Shown here piece after piece: positions 5,554 through 11,949 of a stretch of DNA of 20,183 nucleotides. The notes beneath the pieces were generated by a model, which had not been told where the DNA came from, ran no database searches, and worked only from the letters and a program-made list of their open reading frames with translations. A program made the position numbers and the translations under genes. Source of the stretch: a virus; the IMG/VR virus record IMGVR_UViG_3300028196_000115, positions 1 to 20,183 of that record; one strand, 5' to 3'. Position 1 is the stretch's first letter. The number at the start of each line of letters is the position of its first letter.

Positions 5554-5730
5554 TTATGCTGCTTCTACTCCCGACATTATAGATTTTTTCGTTATATACT
5601 TGTCTAAAATTTCCTTCTTTGCTTTGACTTTTTTTACTAAATCGTATTTTCCCTCATTCTCAAGTTTATATACAAAATTTTGCAACTCTGCACTATCGTT
5701 GATCAATCGTTGAATTTGCGTATGAGGCAT
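5554..5730 (-). CDS. small hypothetical helical protein (58 aa)
   Basis: The ATG at 5728-5730 (MPHTQIQRLINDSAEL) has AAGGAG six bases upstream and is clearly better than the ATG at 5763, which would run through the upstream terminator. The product is lysine-rich and mostly helical (NDSAELQNFVYKLENEGKYDLVKKVKAKKEILDKYI), perhaps a short coiled coil. It has no Cys, membrane segment or motif that I recognise. It stands alone between two terminators. Confidence 0.72.
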   Translation of the reverse strand: MPHTQIQRLINDSAELQNFVYKLENEGKYDLVKKVKAKKEILDKYITKKSIMSGVEAA

Positions 5731-5750
5731 GGTATTCTCCTTATTAAAAG

Positions 5751-5780
5751 TAAAAGCTGGCAACTCAGGGAGAAGCCAGC
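5751..5780 (-). terminator. intrinsic terminator after the 138-aa gene
   Basis: On the minus strand, GCTGGC (5780-5775), a 13-base loop and GCCAGC (5761-5756) are followed by TTTTACTTTT. It lies about 40 bases past the stop at 5819 and directly upstream of the ribosome site of the 58-aa gene. The GC stem is the same sequence as in the terminator at 4523-4539. Confidence 0.7.
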
Positions 5781-5818
5781 ATCAAAGTTTTTTTATTTTT
5801 GGTTGAATTGGTAAACAT

Positions 5819-6235
5819 CTATGTAGGTATTAGATCGGGAAAAGCTTTCTGTACTACTGTTTTTGAAACACCTGTTATATTTTTTTGACTTGTCATATTA
5901 ATTACAACCTCTGCATCTTTTGGGTGAATTGATTCTAATAATTTTATGTATAGCATTTCTCTCCGAAGCTTAGGTAAATTCTTACTTGCTTCACCTAAGA
6001 CAAGATACTTAAATTGCTTATGCTCTTGTAAAAGATTAGCTGGAGCATTAAAACCTTGATTAGCCTCAAAAGGAGGGGATCCTTTAGGGAGATCCCATTC
6101 TAAAGATGTATCATATGTACCTCTCAGTACATCTTTTAATGCCCAAATTGAATTATAACTTTGAAGAATTTGTATTTTATCTTCCACTTTTTTTGTAGAT
6201 TTCACTTCATCTAACATTTCAAAAACATATTTCAT
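5819..6235 (-). CDS. conserved T4-like phage protein of unknown function (138 aa)
   Basis: The protein begins MKYVFEMLDEVKSTKKVEDKIQILQSYNSIWALKDVLRGTYD and has a middle WDLPKGSPPFEAN and a C-terminal LLESIHPKDAEVVINMTSQKNITGVSKTVVQKAFPDL. This matches a family I know from T4-like cyanophages (I recall it labelled DUF6433; not checked). Function is unestablished. The ATG at 6233-6235 overlaps the TGA of the RNase H gene in an ATGA junction and has AGGAG at the right spacing, so I prefer it to the upstream ATG at 6253. Coupling to RNase H suggests a role in DNA replication or repair, which is inference only. Confidence 0.83.
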   Translation of the reverse strand: MKYVFEMLDEVKSTKKVEDKIQILQSYNSIWALKDVLRGTYDTSLEWDLPKGSPPFEANQGFNAPANLLQEHKQFKYLVLGEASKNLPKLRREMLYIKLLESIHPKDAEVVINMTSQKNITGVSKTVVQKAFPDLIPT

Positions 6236-7086
6236 ATAAACTCCTGTACGCATTCCAATAATAGTCTACAACGATTCTTTACCAAGTAGGGAAACACCTT
6301 ACCCTTATTTTTGTGAGGATCTTGTGCTTCATATGTATTTATAATTTCTTGTTTTATGTTTTCGGGAGTTTCTGTCAAATCTACAAGTTTTTTATTACGA
6401 CAAAAGTTTCTATAGATTTCTTCTCCCATTTCTTTACGCATATCATCCGCATTAATCCAAGCATCCATTTTCTTTTTAGTCATAGGTCTTTGACGTATGC
6501 CATCAGCAATTGCATTATCAGGAGATAGAATATTAGGAACTGCATCACTACCACAACCTTTAAATATTTTCTCCATAGTCCATCTATGAGGATCATCTAC
6601 GGTTACAGCTTTTTTAGTAATAGGGCTAAACTGTTTTACATTTGGCATTTTTTGTAGTTGAATAAAATCATGGTCACCAGAAATAATCATAACATTTTCA
6701 TGCTTACCAAACTCTTGAGTTTCAAACGCAATTCTTGCGATTGTATCATCAGCTTCACAGCCCCATTGTCTGATAGTTTTGTAAGGAAAGTTTTCTGCAA
6801 TTTCATCAAATATAACGCTAAGAATACGAAATGCCTCATCCCAATCAATCTTAGATTCGTCACGGCCTTCAGAACGTCTCCATTTGTATTGTGGAAATAT
6901 TTCTTTACGAAAGTTGCCACCACCGTCTGCAACAACAACTATTTCGCCATATTCTTTCAAATACTTTTTACGATACATACGAATTTGGTTTAGAATCATA
7001 ACTCGTAAAAGACTTTCTTCTACCATGTTGCCTTTCTGAGATAGAAAGGTACCAACTGCCACGCCGTTATAATCAATTAGAATCAT
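6232..7086 (-). CDS. rnh: T4-type RNase H (FEN-1 family 5' nuclease)
   Basis: A 284-residue homologue of T4 RNase H, the 5'-3' exonuclease and flap nuclease that removes RNA primers from lagging-strand fragments. The acidic metal-binding residues of the FEN-1 family are visible in order: Asp5 (MILIDYNG), Asp54 (VVADGGG), Glu111/Asp113/Asp114 (CEADDTIA), Asp138/Asp140 (ISGDHDF), then the helix-hairpin-helix region with Asp181 (GCGSDAVPNI). The PNVKQFSPITKK segment also follows the T4 protein. Length is close to the roughly 305 residues of T4. The start has a GGAG upstream. It is transcribed from the promoter at 7113-7141 and coupled to the 138-aa gene. Confidence 0.95.
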   Translation of the reverse strand: MILIDYNGVAVGTFLSQKGNMVEESLLRVMILNQIRMYRKKYLKEYGEIVVVADGGGNFRKEIFPQYKWRRSEGRDESKIDWDEAFRILSVIFDEIAENFPYKTIRQWGCEADDTIARIAFETQEFGKHENVMIISGDHDFIQLQKMPNVKQFSPITKKAVTVDDPHRWTMEKIFKGCGSDAVPNILSPDNAIADGIRQRPMTKKKMDAWINADDMRKEMGEEIYRNFCRNKKLVDLTETPENIKQEIINTYEAQDPHKNKGKVFPYLVKNRCRLLLECVQEFI

Positions 7087-7112
7087 TATATTCTCCGCTG
7101 TTCATTATGAAT

Positions 7113-7141
7113 ATCATAACACACTTTAAATCATTTGTCAA
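7113..7141 (-). promoter_or_regulatory. sigma70-type promoter of rnh, extended -10
   Basis: The minus strand has a perfect TTGACA (7141-7136), a 17-base spacer, and TATGAT (7118-7113) preceded by TGT. It lies about 27 bases upstream of the RNase H start. The TGA stop codon of the upstream nuclease gene (7140-7138) is inside the -35 hexamer. Confidence 0.85.
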
Positions 7142-7602
7142 TCTTTAATAACAACTTTACCTTCGTGTAATAATTTATTTCTATTGGCTAAATGTGCTGT
7201 TGCAATATCAGCTTTGTTTTGTCCAAAGTATTTTACAGCATATCCTTCTTCAACCAGAATAGAAGTGACCTTAACATTTTGTTCATATGCGCCGCTAACC
7301 TTTCTTTCGACCAAAAAGTCTCCAAGTACACGACCAAATTTGCCTTTCTTATCTTCACCAGATTTATCAATTTCTGTCTTTAAAATTTGAATTGAACCAA
7401 CAGGTAATAATTCCTTTAGTCTGGCTTTACTTGCTAGACCAAACTGTTTTTCTAGTAGGTCTCTTGTTCTAGATTCTGGAGTATCAATACCCATGATTCT
7501 GACTCGTTCTCTATGAATCCAAATACCAAAACCTAGGTCAATGTCGATATCTACTGTGTCTCCATCGACTACCCTTAGGATTTTACATTTATATTCGTAC
7601 AT
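7138..7602 (-). CDS. staphylococcal nuclease-like (thermonuclease) endonuclease
   Basis: A 154-residue SNase-fold protein. The N-terminal VVDGDTVDIDID and RVRIMGIDTPES are hallmark motifs. The positions of Arg35, Asp40, Thr41 and Glu43 coincide with the active-site numbering of staphylococcal nuclease, and Arg91 (GKFGRVLGD) corresponds to its Arg87. All catalytic residues are thus present, so a calcium-dependent, non-specific DNA/RNA endonuclease activity is expected. It has no signal peptide, so it acts in the cytoplasm, perhaps on host DNA or in DNA turnover that feeds nucleotide pools. The GGAAGG site upstream of 7602 supports the start. The upstream 58-aa gene overlaps it by 28 bases. Confidence 0.92.
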   Translation of the reverse strand: MYEYKCKILRVVDGDTVDIDIDLGFGIWIHRERVRIMGIDTPESRTRDLLEKQFGLASKARLKELLPVGSIQILKTEIDKSGEDKKGKFGRVLGDFLVERKVSGAYEQNVKVTSILVEEGYAVKYFGQNKADIATAHLANRNKLLHEGKVVIKD

Positions 7603-7751
7603 TTTTTAGACCTTCCTTCAAGCGATTTTGCAATCGCGTTTTTTTGTTCTTTTATTTCTTTTGCTTGTCTTTCAAGTTCTAAGTACTGCAAATCTATATC
7701 GGATATTTTTTCTTCAGCTTTATTTGGAAACTCAACTATTTGACCCATCAT
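7575..7751 (-). CDS. small charged coiled-coil-like protein (58 aa)
   Basis: This frame fills the gap between the SNase-like gene and the GIY-YIG-like gene. It starts at ATG-ATG (7746-7751) behind an AAAGGAA site and stops at 7575, inside the SNase frame. The product reads MMGQIVEFPNKAEEKISDI and continues as an almost uninterrupted charged helix (LQYLELERQAKEIKEQKNA), typical of a short coiled coil. It overlaps the upstream gene by 20 bases and the downstream gene by 28. Tight packing and a good ribosome site support it; function unknown. Confidence 0.72.
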   Translation of the reverse strand: MMGQIVEFPNKAEEKISDIDLQYLELERQAKEIKEQKNAIAKSLEGRSKKCTNINVKS

Positions 7752-8163
7752 TTTTTCCTTTCACATGATTTGAATGAATTTTACAACCTATAAATTCATT
7801 ATAATATTCATCTTTGAAAAGTACTTCCCGATCAAATTGCTCTTTAGCTTCATAGTAACTCATAAGGCCTTTGGTTTTACATAATAATAATATTTCTCTT
7901 TTAAATCGTTTCTCACCGCTTTCTTCTAGAAGTAATTTAACTTCTTCATTTGACCCATAATATTTCATCCAATCGGATACAGTTTTCTTAACTCTTTTGC
8001 GTTTCTTACCTTTTAGAGGTTTTAACCTTCTTGTTGACCAAAAGGTTTTTTTACCTATATACTTTTTACTATTAGTTAAATCGGTAATACAATATACAAA
8101 TCCAACCCAAGACTCTAATTCGTTTTCTGTTGGAATAAATTCTTTATTTTTGTAAAACCACAC
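7732..8163 (-). CDS. GIY-YIG-like putative endonuclease
   Basis: A 143-residue protein whose N-terminal GFVYCITDLTNSKKYIGKK (residues 21-39) resembles the GIY-YIG nuclease core, followed by a very basic segment (RLKPLKGKKRKRVKK). It then has a conserved SDWMKYYGSNEEV and a C-terminal YYEAKEQFDREVLFKDEYYNEFIGCKIHSNH. Proteins of this form are common in T4-like phages as putative endonucleases. The start is GTG (8163-8161), overlapping the TAG of the zinc-ribbon gene by one base, so it is probably coupled. There is no additional DNA-binding domain as in full Seg homing enzymes. Catalytic activity is not certain, because the match is to the fold's first motif only. Confidence 0.75.
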   Translation of the reverse strand: MWFYKNKEFIPTENELESWVGFVYCITDLTNSKKYIGKKTFWSTRRLKPLKGKKRKRVKKTVSDWMKYYGSNEEVKLLLEESGEKRFKREILLLCKTKGLMSYYEAKEQFDREVLFKDEYYNEFIGCKIHSNHVKGKNDGSNS

Positions 8164-8318
8164 TATTCTTCTTCATCATCTTCTGTATATAGTTCTATAG
8201 GACTACCACACATAGGACAAGCCTCAGGTTCCGCATCATCATCACCATTTAAAACTTCTACTTCGCTTTGATATTGACATAAAGGACAGTCAATATAAAA
8301 TGTTTCTTTTCTTGCCAT
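8163..8318 (-). CDS. small zinc-ribbon protein (51 aa)
   Basis: The ATG at 8316-8318 has a GAGGG ribosome site that lies in the last codons of nrdA, three bases upstream. The protein has two CxxC pairs, CPLC (Cys11/Cys14) and CPMC (Cys34/Cys37), separated by an acidic loop, and ends in a DDEEE tail. That is the layout of a minimal zinc ribbon with an acidic C-terminus. Its position directly after nrdA, and coupled to the next gene, puts it in the nrdBA operon. A role in transcription, nucleic-acid binding or protein interaction is possible but not shown. Confidence 0.85.
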   Translation of the reverse strand: MARKETFYIDCPLCQYQSEVEVLNGDDDAEPEACPMCGSPIELYTEDDEEE

Positions 8319-8321
8319 ATA

Positions 8322-9965
8322 TTAGCCCTCACATGAGGCACAAGTCATAATATCTCTTACTAATTCTTGTGCGGGGTTCGCAGATCGTTGATAATAAAAT
8401 GTTTTTACTCCCAACTTCCAACCCTCTATTATTAATGAATTAACGTCCTTTGCAGGAACGTCTGGATGTATGAGTATATTTAGCGATTGGGATTGGTCAA
8501 TATATTTCTGTCTAGCACCAGCTTGTTGCACAATAGACAATGGCGTAATTTCACTAAATGTTTTATATATGTCCTTTTCTTTTTGTGATAAGAAATGCAA
8601 GTGTTGAACTGATCCACCTTTGACAAGAATGGATTTCCAAGTTTCATCGTCGTTTCTACCATGATCATGCAATACACCTTTTAGATGTGGATTACGATAA
8701 GTAAATTTACCTTTTGCTAAGTCTTTTGTAAAGTAATTAGATGCAAGAGGTTCAATAGATGGCGATACTTGACCCAGAATAAATGAAGAAGATGTTGTTG
8801 GTGCAATTGCGGTCCTCGTCAAGTTTCTTTCACCAGTACCTAACATACCTGCAGGTTCACCATATTCGATAGCTAATTCTTGTGATGCCTCAAGTGATTT
8901 ATCATCGATAAACTTACTAATTTTTGTGGCTAACATATGAGCTTCAAACGATTCAAATGCTAAACCTTTTGACTGTAGATATGTGTGCCAACCCAATTGA
9001 CCTAAGCCTAATGCTCTCCAATGTGATGCGAAATTATATGCAGAATGCATAAATGTAATGTCTTTTGTTTTTTCAATATATTCTTCCATGACAGCATCAA
9101 GAAACCAAATCATAGTTTCTACTGCATCAGTCTCTTCCCAATCGTCAAATGTTGCACAGTTCATAGACGCGAGATTGCAGACAAAAGACCATTCTTCACT
9201 TGACGGTAAACAAATCTCAGAACAAAGATTAGATGCCCAAATAGAAACGTCATTATCTTTCAAAACTTTTGGTTTATTGTTATTAACAGTATCGCTAAAG
9301 AAAAGATATGGATATCCACTCTCACGGCGCTTACGCAATACTCTTGCCCAGACAGTACGCTTTTCAGCATCGCCATCAATCATAGACTGCATCCATTCAT
9401 CTGAAATGCAAACACCTAAAGATAGATGCATAATAGATGAACCTTCTTCTCTACACTCTAAAAATTCCATAATGTCTGGAGAGTCAATAGGCAAATATGC
9501 GGCAAAAGATCCACGTCTTACTGAACCTTGTGCTACAACATCAACCTGAGTTTCAGTAAGATTCATAAAGTGAACTGGACCATCTGCAGTGCCACCAGAG
9601 TTAATATCTTCACCTCTTGCACGAATAGCACCAAAGTAACCAGATGTACCAGCACCCATTTTTGTCTGCATTCCTACTTCAGCATTTTTCATTAAGATAG
9701 ATGCCATATCATCTTCAATATAAACACCATTACATGAAATTGGCAAACCTTTTTTAGTACCAAAGTTTGACCAAACTGGAGAAGAAAGACTATAGAAACC
9801 TCTACTCATGTAATCATAAAACTTATCACCAAAGCCTTCTTTGTCAAGAATAGCTTCGGCAGTCTGAGCAATATTTCTTACTCTTTCTTCAACGGTCATA
9901 TTACCGTCAATATATCCACGGCTCAGAAAAGTCCGTGCATCTTCATTAGCCCATTCAAATCCCAT
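8322..9965 (-). CDS. nrdA: class I ribonucleotide reductase large subunit lacking the ATP cone
   Basis: A 547-residue alpha subunit that would reduce ribonucleotides to deoxyribonucleotides. The catalytic residues are all visible: Cys78 (PISCNGV) and Cys263 (VCNLASMN) as the redox pair, Asn246/Cys248/Glu250 (NLCSE) as thiyl radical site and acids, Tyr524-Tyr525 (FYYQRS) in the radical-transfer path, and C-terminal Cys542/Cys545 (CASCEG) for re-reduction. Cellular NrdA has about 750 residues; the missing part is N-terminal, including the ATP-cone overall-activity domain. The truncation is not a start error: an AGGAG lies seven bases before the ATG at 9965, overlapping the nrdB stop. It should therefore be insensitive to dATP shut-off, while the specificity site is probably kept. 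Its partner is nrdB, 9 bases upstream. Confidence 0.95.
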   Translation of the reverse strand: MGFEWANEDARTFLSRGYIDGNMTVEERVRNIAQTAEAILDKEGFGDKFYDYMSRGFYSLSSPVWSNFGTKKGLPISCNGVYIEDDMASILMKNAEVGMQTKMGAGTSGYFGAIRARGEDINSGGTADGPVHFMNLTETQVDVVAQGSVRRGSFAAYLPIDSPDIMEFLECREEGSSIMHLSLGVCISDEWMQSMIDGDAEKRTVWARVLRKRRESGYPYLFFSDTVNNNKPKVLKDNDVSIWASNLCSEICLPSSEEWSFVCNLASMNCATFDDWEETDAVETMIWFLDAVMEEYIEKTKDITFMHSAYNFASHWRALGLGQLGWHTYLQSKGLAFESFEAHMLATKISKFIDDKSLEASQELAIEYGEPAGMLGTGERNLTRTAIAPTTSSSFILGQVSPSIEPLASNYFTKDLAKGKFTYRNPHLKGVLHDHGRNDDETWKSILVKGGSVQHLHFLSQKEKDIYKTFSEITPLSIVQQAGARQKYIDQSQSLNILIHPDVPAKDVNSLIIEGWKLGVKTFYYQRSANPAQELVRDIMTCASCEG

Positions 9966-9974
9966 TATATACTC

Positions 9975-10946
9975 CTAAAATAAATCATCTGCAGTAATGC
10001 CTTGTCCTTTAGCATATTCTACAGGACGTTTTTGAAAGAAATCTGTCATATTAGCACCCAACAATTCTTCTTCAAACCAAAACGTTTCATCAACCAATTC
10101 TTGATTAAATTTAATTTCACTACTATCAAATCCAATTTGATCAATAGACTCTGCCATACGATATGCAATAAAAGATTTTAGAATATCAGCGTTCAAACCT
10201 TTTACTGAATAGTCTCCCATGATCCAATCAATCACTTTACTCTCTGCTTTTAATGAATCAATACATTCTTGCTCAATACGGTCTTGTAATTCTTGATCAA
10301 AATATTCTGGATACTCGTCACGCAACGTTTGAATTAATTTGATACCTACTTGTGCGTGAAGCATTTCCTCATTTCGTGTGTATTGTACTTGTTGGGCACA
10401 ATCTTTCATTACTGCTTTGTTTCTATTCATATGCATGATTATATAGAACTGGCTAAACAAGCTTACATTCTCAACAAACAAGGTAAACAAAATAATTGAA
10501 TAGATGTATTGTTTTTTATCATCCTCATAAACTTTGTTGTTATATTTGCGGAGATAATCTACACGACCTTTAATAACTTCTTCATTCAAATTTTCCTCAA
10601 ATACATGTGTCATATGAAGAACATCAAGAATTTTTTCATAAGCCATATTGTGAATGACTTCGGAATTTGCCATAGCATATCCTAAATCTTTTATAGAAGG
10701 ATGTGGCAAATGTTTACCTACGTCAGCCCAGAAACTCTTAACTGCTATTTCGATTTGTCCAATTGCCGACATTGTTTTTACAACGATTTGTTGTTCGGCT
10801 TCAGTAAGATCAGTTTTAAATTGGGAGTAGTCTGATCTAAAATTAAATTCTTCGGGTGTCCAGAAGCCTTTCCAAATAGCTTCAATAAATTGTTTTGTCC
10901 ACGGGTACAAATCTGGTTTCCGTGCAATTTGTTCTTCAAATAGCAT
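9975..10946 (-). CDS. nrdB: class I ribonucleotide reductase small subunit
   Basis: A 323-residue beta subunit that houses the dimetal centre and radical. Candidate ligands are Glu66 (QIEIAVKSFW), Glu96 and His99 (NSEVIHNMAY), Glu159 (LFVENVSLF), and Glu194 and His197 (NEEMLHAQ). Tyr103, seven residues after Glu96, is at the place of the radical tyrosine, so a tyrosyl-radical type is likely. The first ligand is Glu rather than the Asp of E. coli NrdB. The C-terminus (GQGITADDLF) would bind NrdA. An AGGAAAAG site precedes the ATG. It is the first gene of the operon from the promoter at 10991-11019. Confidence 0.95.
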   Translation of the reverse strand: MLFEEQIARKPDLYPWTKQFIEAIWKGFWTPEEFNFRSDYSQFKTDLTEAEQQIVVKTMSAIGQIEIAVKSFWADVGKHLPHPSIKDLGYAMANSEVIHNMAYEKILDVLHMTHVFEENLNEEVIKGRVDYLRKYNNKVYEDDKKQYIYSIILFTLFVENVSLFSQFYIIMHMNRNKAVMKDCAQQVQYTRNEEMLHAQVGIKLIQTLRDEYPEYFDQELQDRIEQECIDSLKAESKVIDWIMGDYSVKGLNADILKSFIAYRMAESIDQIGFDSSEIKFNQELVDETFWFEEELLGANMTDFFQKRPVEYAKGQGITADDLF

Positions 10947-10990
10947 TCGCTTTTCCTGTCTATATTTTGTTTGATTTTTATATCTGTATC

Positions 10991-11019
10991 ATTATATAGT
11001 ATTTTTAGGTATTTGTAAA
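10991..11019 (-). promoter_or_regulatory. sigma70-type promoter of the nrdBA operon
   Basis: The minus strand has TTTACA (11019-11014), a 17-base spacer and a perfect TATAAT (10996-10991), about 45 bases upstream of nrdB. No terminator is evident until the rnh region, so it probably drives nrdB, nrdA, the zinc-ribbon gene, the GIY-YIG-like gene, the 58-aa gene and the SNase-like gene. Confidence 0.85.
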
Positions 11020-11087
11020 GTACTTATATTAATGATTATTAGATATTCCACTACTATTTTGATGCGACAAATTAACTTTTTATTATA

Positions 11088-11115
11088 TTGACAAATCCTA
11101 CGAATCTGTTATAAT
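11088..11115 (+). promoter_or_regulatory. sigma70-type promoter on the plus strand (antisense to the spanin genes)
   Basis: The plus strand has a perfect TTGACA (11088-11093), a 16-base spacer and a perfect TATAAT (11110-11115) with TGT before it. It faces right, back to back with the nrdB promoter, but no plus-strand gene follows. A transcript would begin near 11122 and run antisense to the o-spanin and i-spanin genes. Confidence 0.6.
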
Positions 11116-11151
11116 AAGATTCTTCTTAGTGAGTGGGGTAATCATTCTAAG
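11102..11151. other. two adjacent inverted repeats between nrdB and the o-spanin-like gene
   Basis: The first is GAATCT / AGATTC (11102-11107 with 11117-11122, 9-base loop containing the plus-strand -10). The second is CTTAGTGA / TCA-tt-CTAAG (11125-11132 with 11142-11151, loop GTGGGGTAA). The second covers the stop of the o-spanin-like gene. Neither has a T-run on the minus strand, so they are weak terminators at best. They might instead be the 5' structure of a plus-strand RNA. Confidence 0.45.
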
Positions 11152-11552
11152 GTAACTGCCATGTCAAGTTTTGATTCTGCTTGATTATAATATTTCTCAT
11201 AAGCATCAACTATAGCATGTTGTTGTGAAACATACATCTGGATATCAGATAAATTTAGAGAAATATTTTCATAACCTTGATCAGTTAAGCCAAAGAAAAC
11301 AAGAGGTCTACCTTTATCTTTTAATTCAGCAAAAGATTCTTCATGATTCTCTGGTGTAACAAGAATCCACTCTATTTTTCTTTGTATTAATTCATCCGCT
11401 TTAGGCAAAATGAGTTCAGGTTTATCAACAGGTTTTGTTCTTATTTGTATTGGTTCTGGAATGTCATTGCGACCCAAGCAACCCGTCAGCAATGTTAAGA
11501 TCATCATAAAGCCAAGGACATTCACTATTGAACGCTTTACCATTCTTTGCAT
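11142..11552 (-). CDS. o-spanin-like outer-membrane lipoprotein (Rz1-like)
   Basis: A 136-residue protein with a signal sequence (KRSIVNVLGFMMILTLLTGC) ending in the lipobox LTGC, so cleavage and lipidation at that Cys are predicted. The mature part contains PVDKPELILPKADELIQRKIEWILVTPENHEESF and a helical, Gln/Tyr-rich end (IQMYVSQQHAIVDAYEKYYNQAESKLD). This is familiar from Rz1-like spanin components of marine phages. It overlaps the end of the TM/coiled-coil gene upstream by 89 bases in another frame, the typical Rz/Rz1 arrangement. Together they would span the periplasm and fuse inner and outer membranes at lysis. GGAGG before the ATG at 11552 fixes the start. It is larger than classical Rz1, so the exact role is inferred. 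Confidence 0.8.
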   Translation of the reverse strand: MQRMVKRSIVNVLGFMMILTLLTGCLGRNDIPEPIQIRTKPVDKPELILPKADELIQRKIEWILVTPENHEESFAELKDKGRPLVFFGLTDQGYENISLNLSDIQMYVSQQHAIVDAYEKYYNQAESKLDMAVTLE

Positions 11553-11949
11553 TTTTTTCCTCCATTCTCAATTCGGCGCCAGATATAATTTCAAAACATC
11601 TTAGTGCCTTTTCACTTGCATTATTTACAACACGTTCCACTAAATCGGGCTTTGCTTCACCTAACATACCAATATCGTGTTTTTGTATCTTTTTCAATAA
11701 AATTTTATTTCTGGTGCGAGTTCGTCTTAATTCTTTATTTACTGTATCTAGCTGTTTATTAACTCTTACTATATCACTTTCCATAGTAGAAATTGTTGCA
11801 GTCTGCGTTTCAACAGCAACATTTAATTTGGCGTTATTTTCTTTGAGAACTTCTATTTTAGCTTGCATATTATTCCAAGTCTTATAACCTGCAAAACCTA
11901 TAGAACCTATAATACCAATAACAAAAAGTGTCACATAAATTTTTAACAT
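11464..11949 (-). CDS. i-spanin-like inner-membrane coiled-coil protein (Rz-like)
   Basis: A 161-residue protein with one N-terminal membrane segment (residues 4-21, IYVTLFVIGIIGSIGFAG). A long periplasmic coiled coil follows (about 28-90: MQAKIEVLKENNAKLNVAVE...VNKQLDTVNKELRRTR). The C-terminal domain has two Cys (RCFEIISGAE and SECPWLYDD). This layout is that of a phage i-spanin. The start forms a TAATG junction with the HAD gene upstream, and the lipoprotein gene begins inside its 3' end. Two Cys in the periplasm may allow a disulfide. The endolysin is 9 kb away in another transcription unit. Confidence 0.82.
   Translation of the reverse strand: MLKIYVTLFVIGIIGSIGFAGYKTWNNMQAKIEVLKENNAKLNVAVETQTATISTMESDIVRVNKQLDTVNKELRRTRTRNKILLKKIQKHDIGMLGEAKPDLVERVVNNASEKALRCFEIISGAELRMEEKNAKNGKAFNSECPWLYDDLNIADGLLGSQ

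Noticed and set aside
6336-6343. TATAAATA on the minus strand inside the RNase H gene
   Set aside because: It is a perfect late box but lies within codons, with the downstream gene coupled to RNase H by ATGA overlap. An eight-base AT match is expected by chance in this composition.
11098-11145. 14-codon minus-strand frame starting with ATGA overlap at the end of the o-spanin-like gene
   Set aside because: It is too short, has no recognisable content and is likely a chance overlap; the region is better explained by inverted repeats and promoter.
11410-11887. Plus-strand open frames opposite the spanin genes, downstream of the plus-strand promoter
   Set aside because: They start about 300-400 bases from the promoter, lack ribosome sites, and are Ser/Phe/Leu-rich mirror images of the coiled-coil and lipoprotein genes. 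The promoter is kept as a finding but not these as genes.
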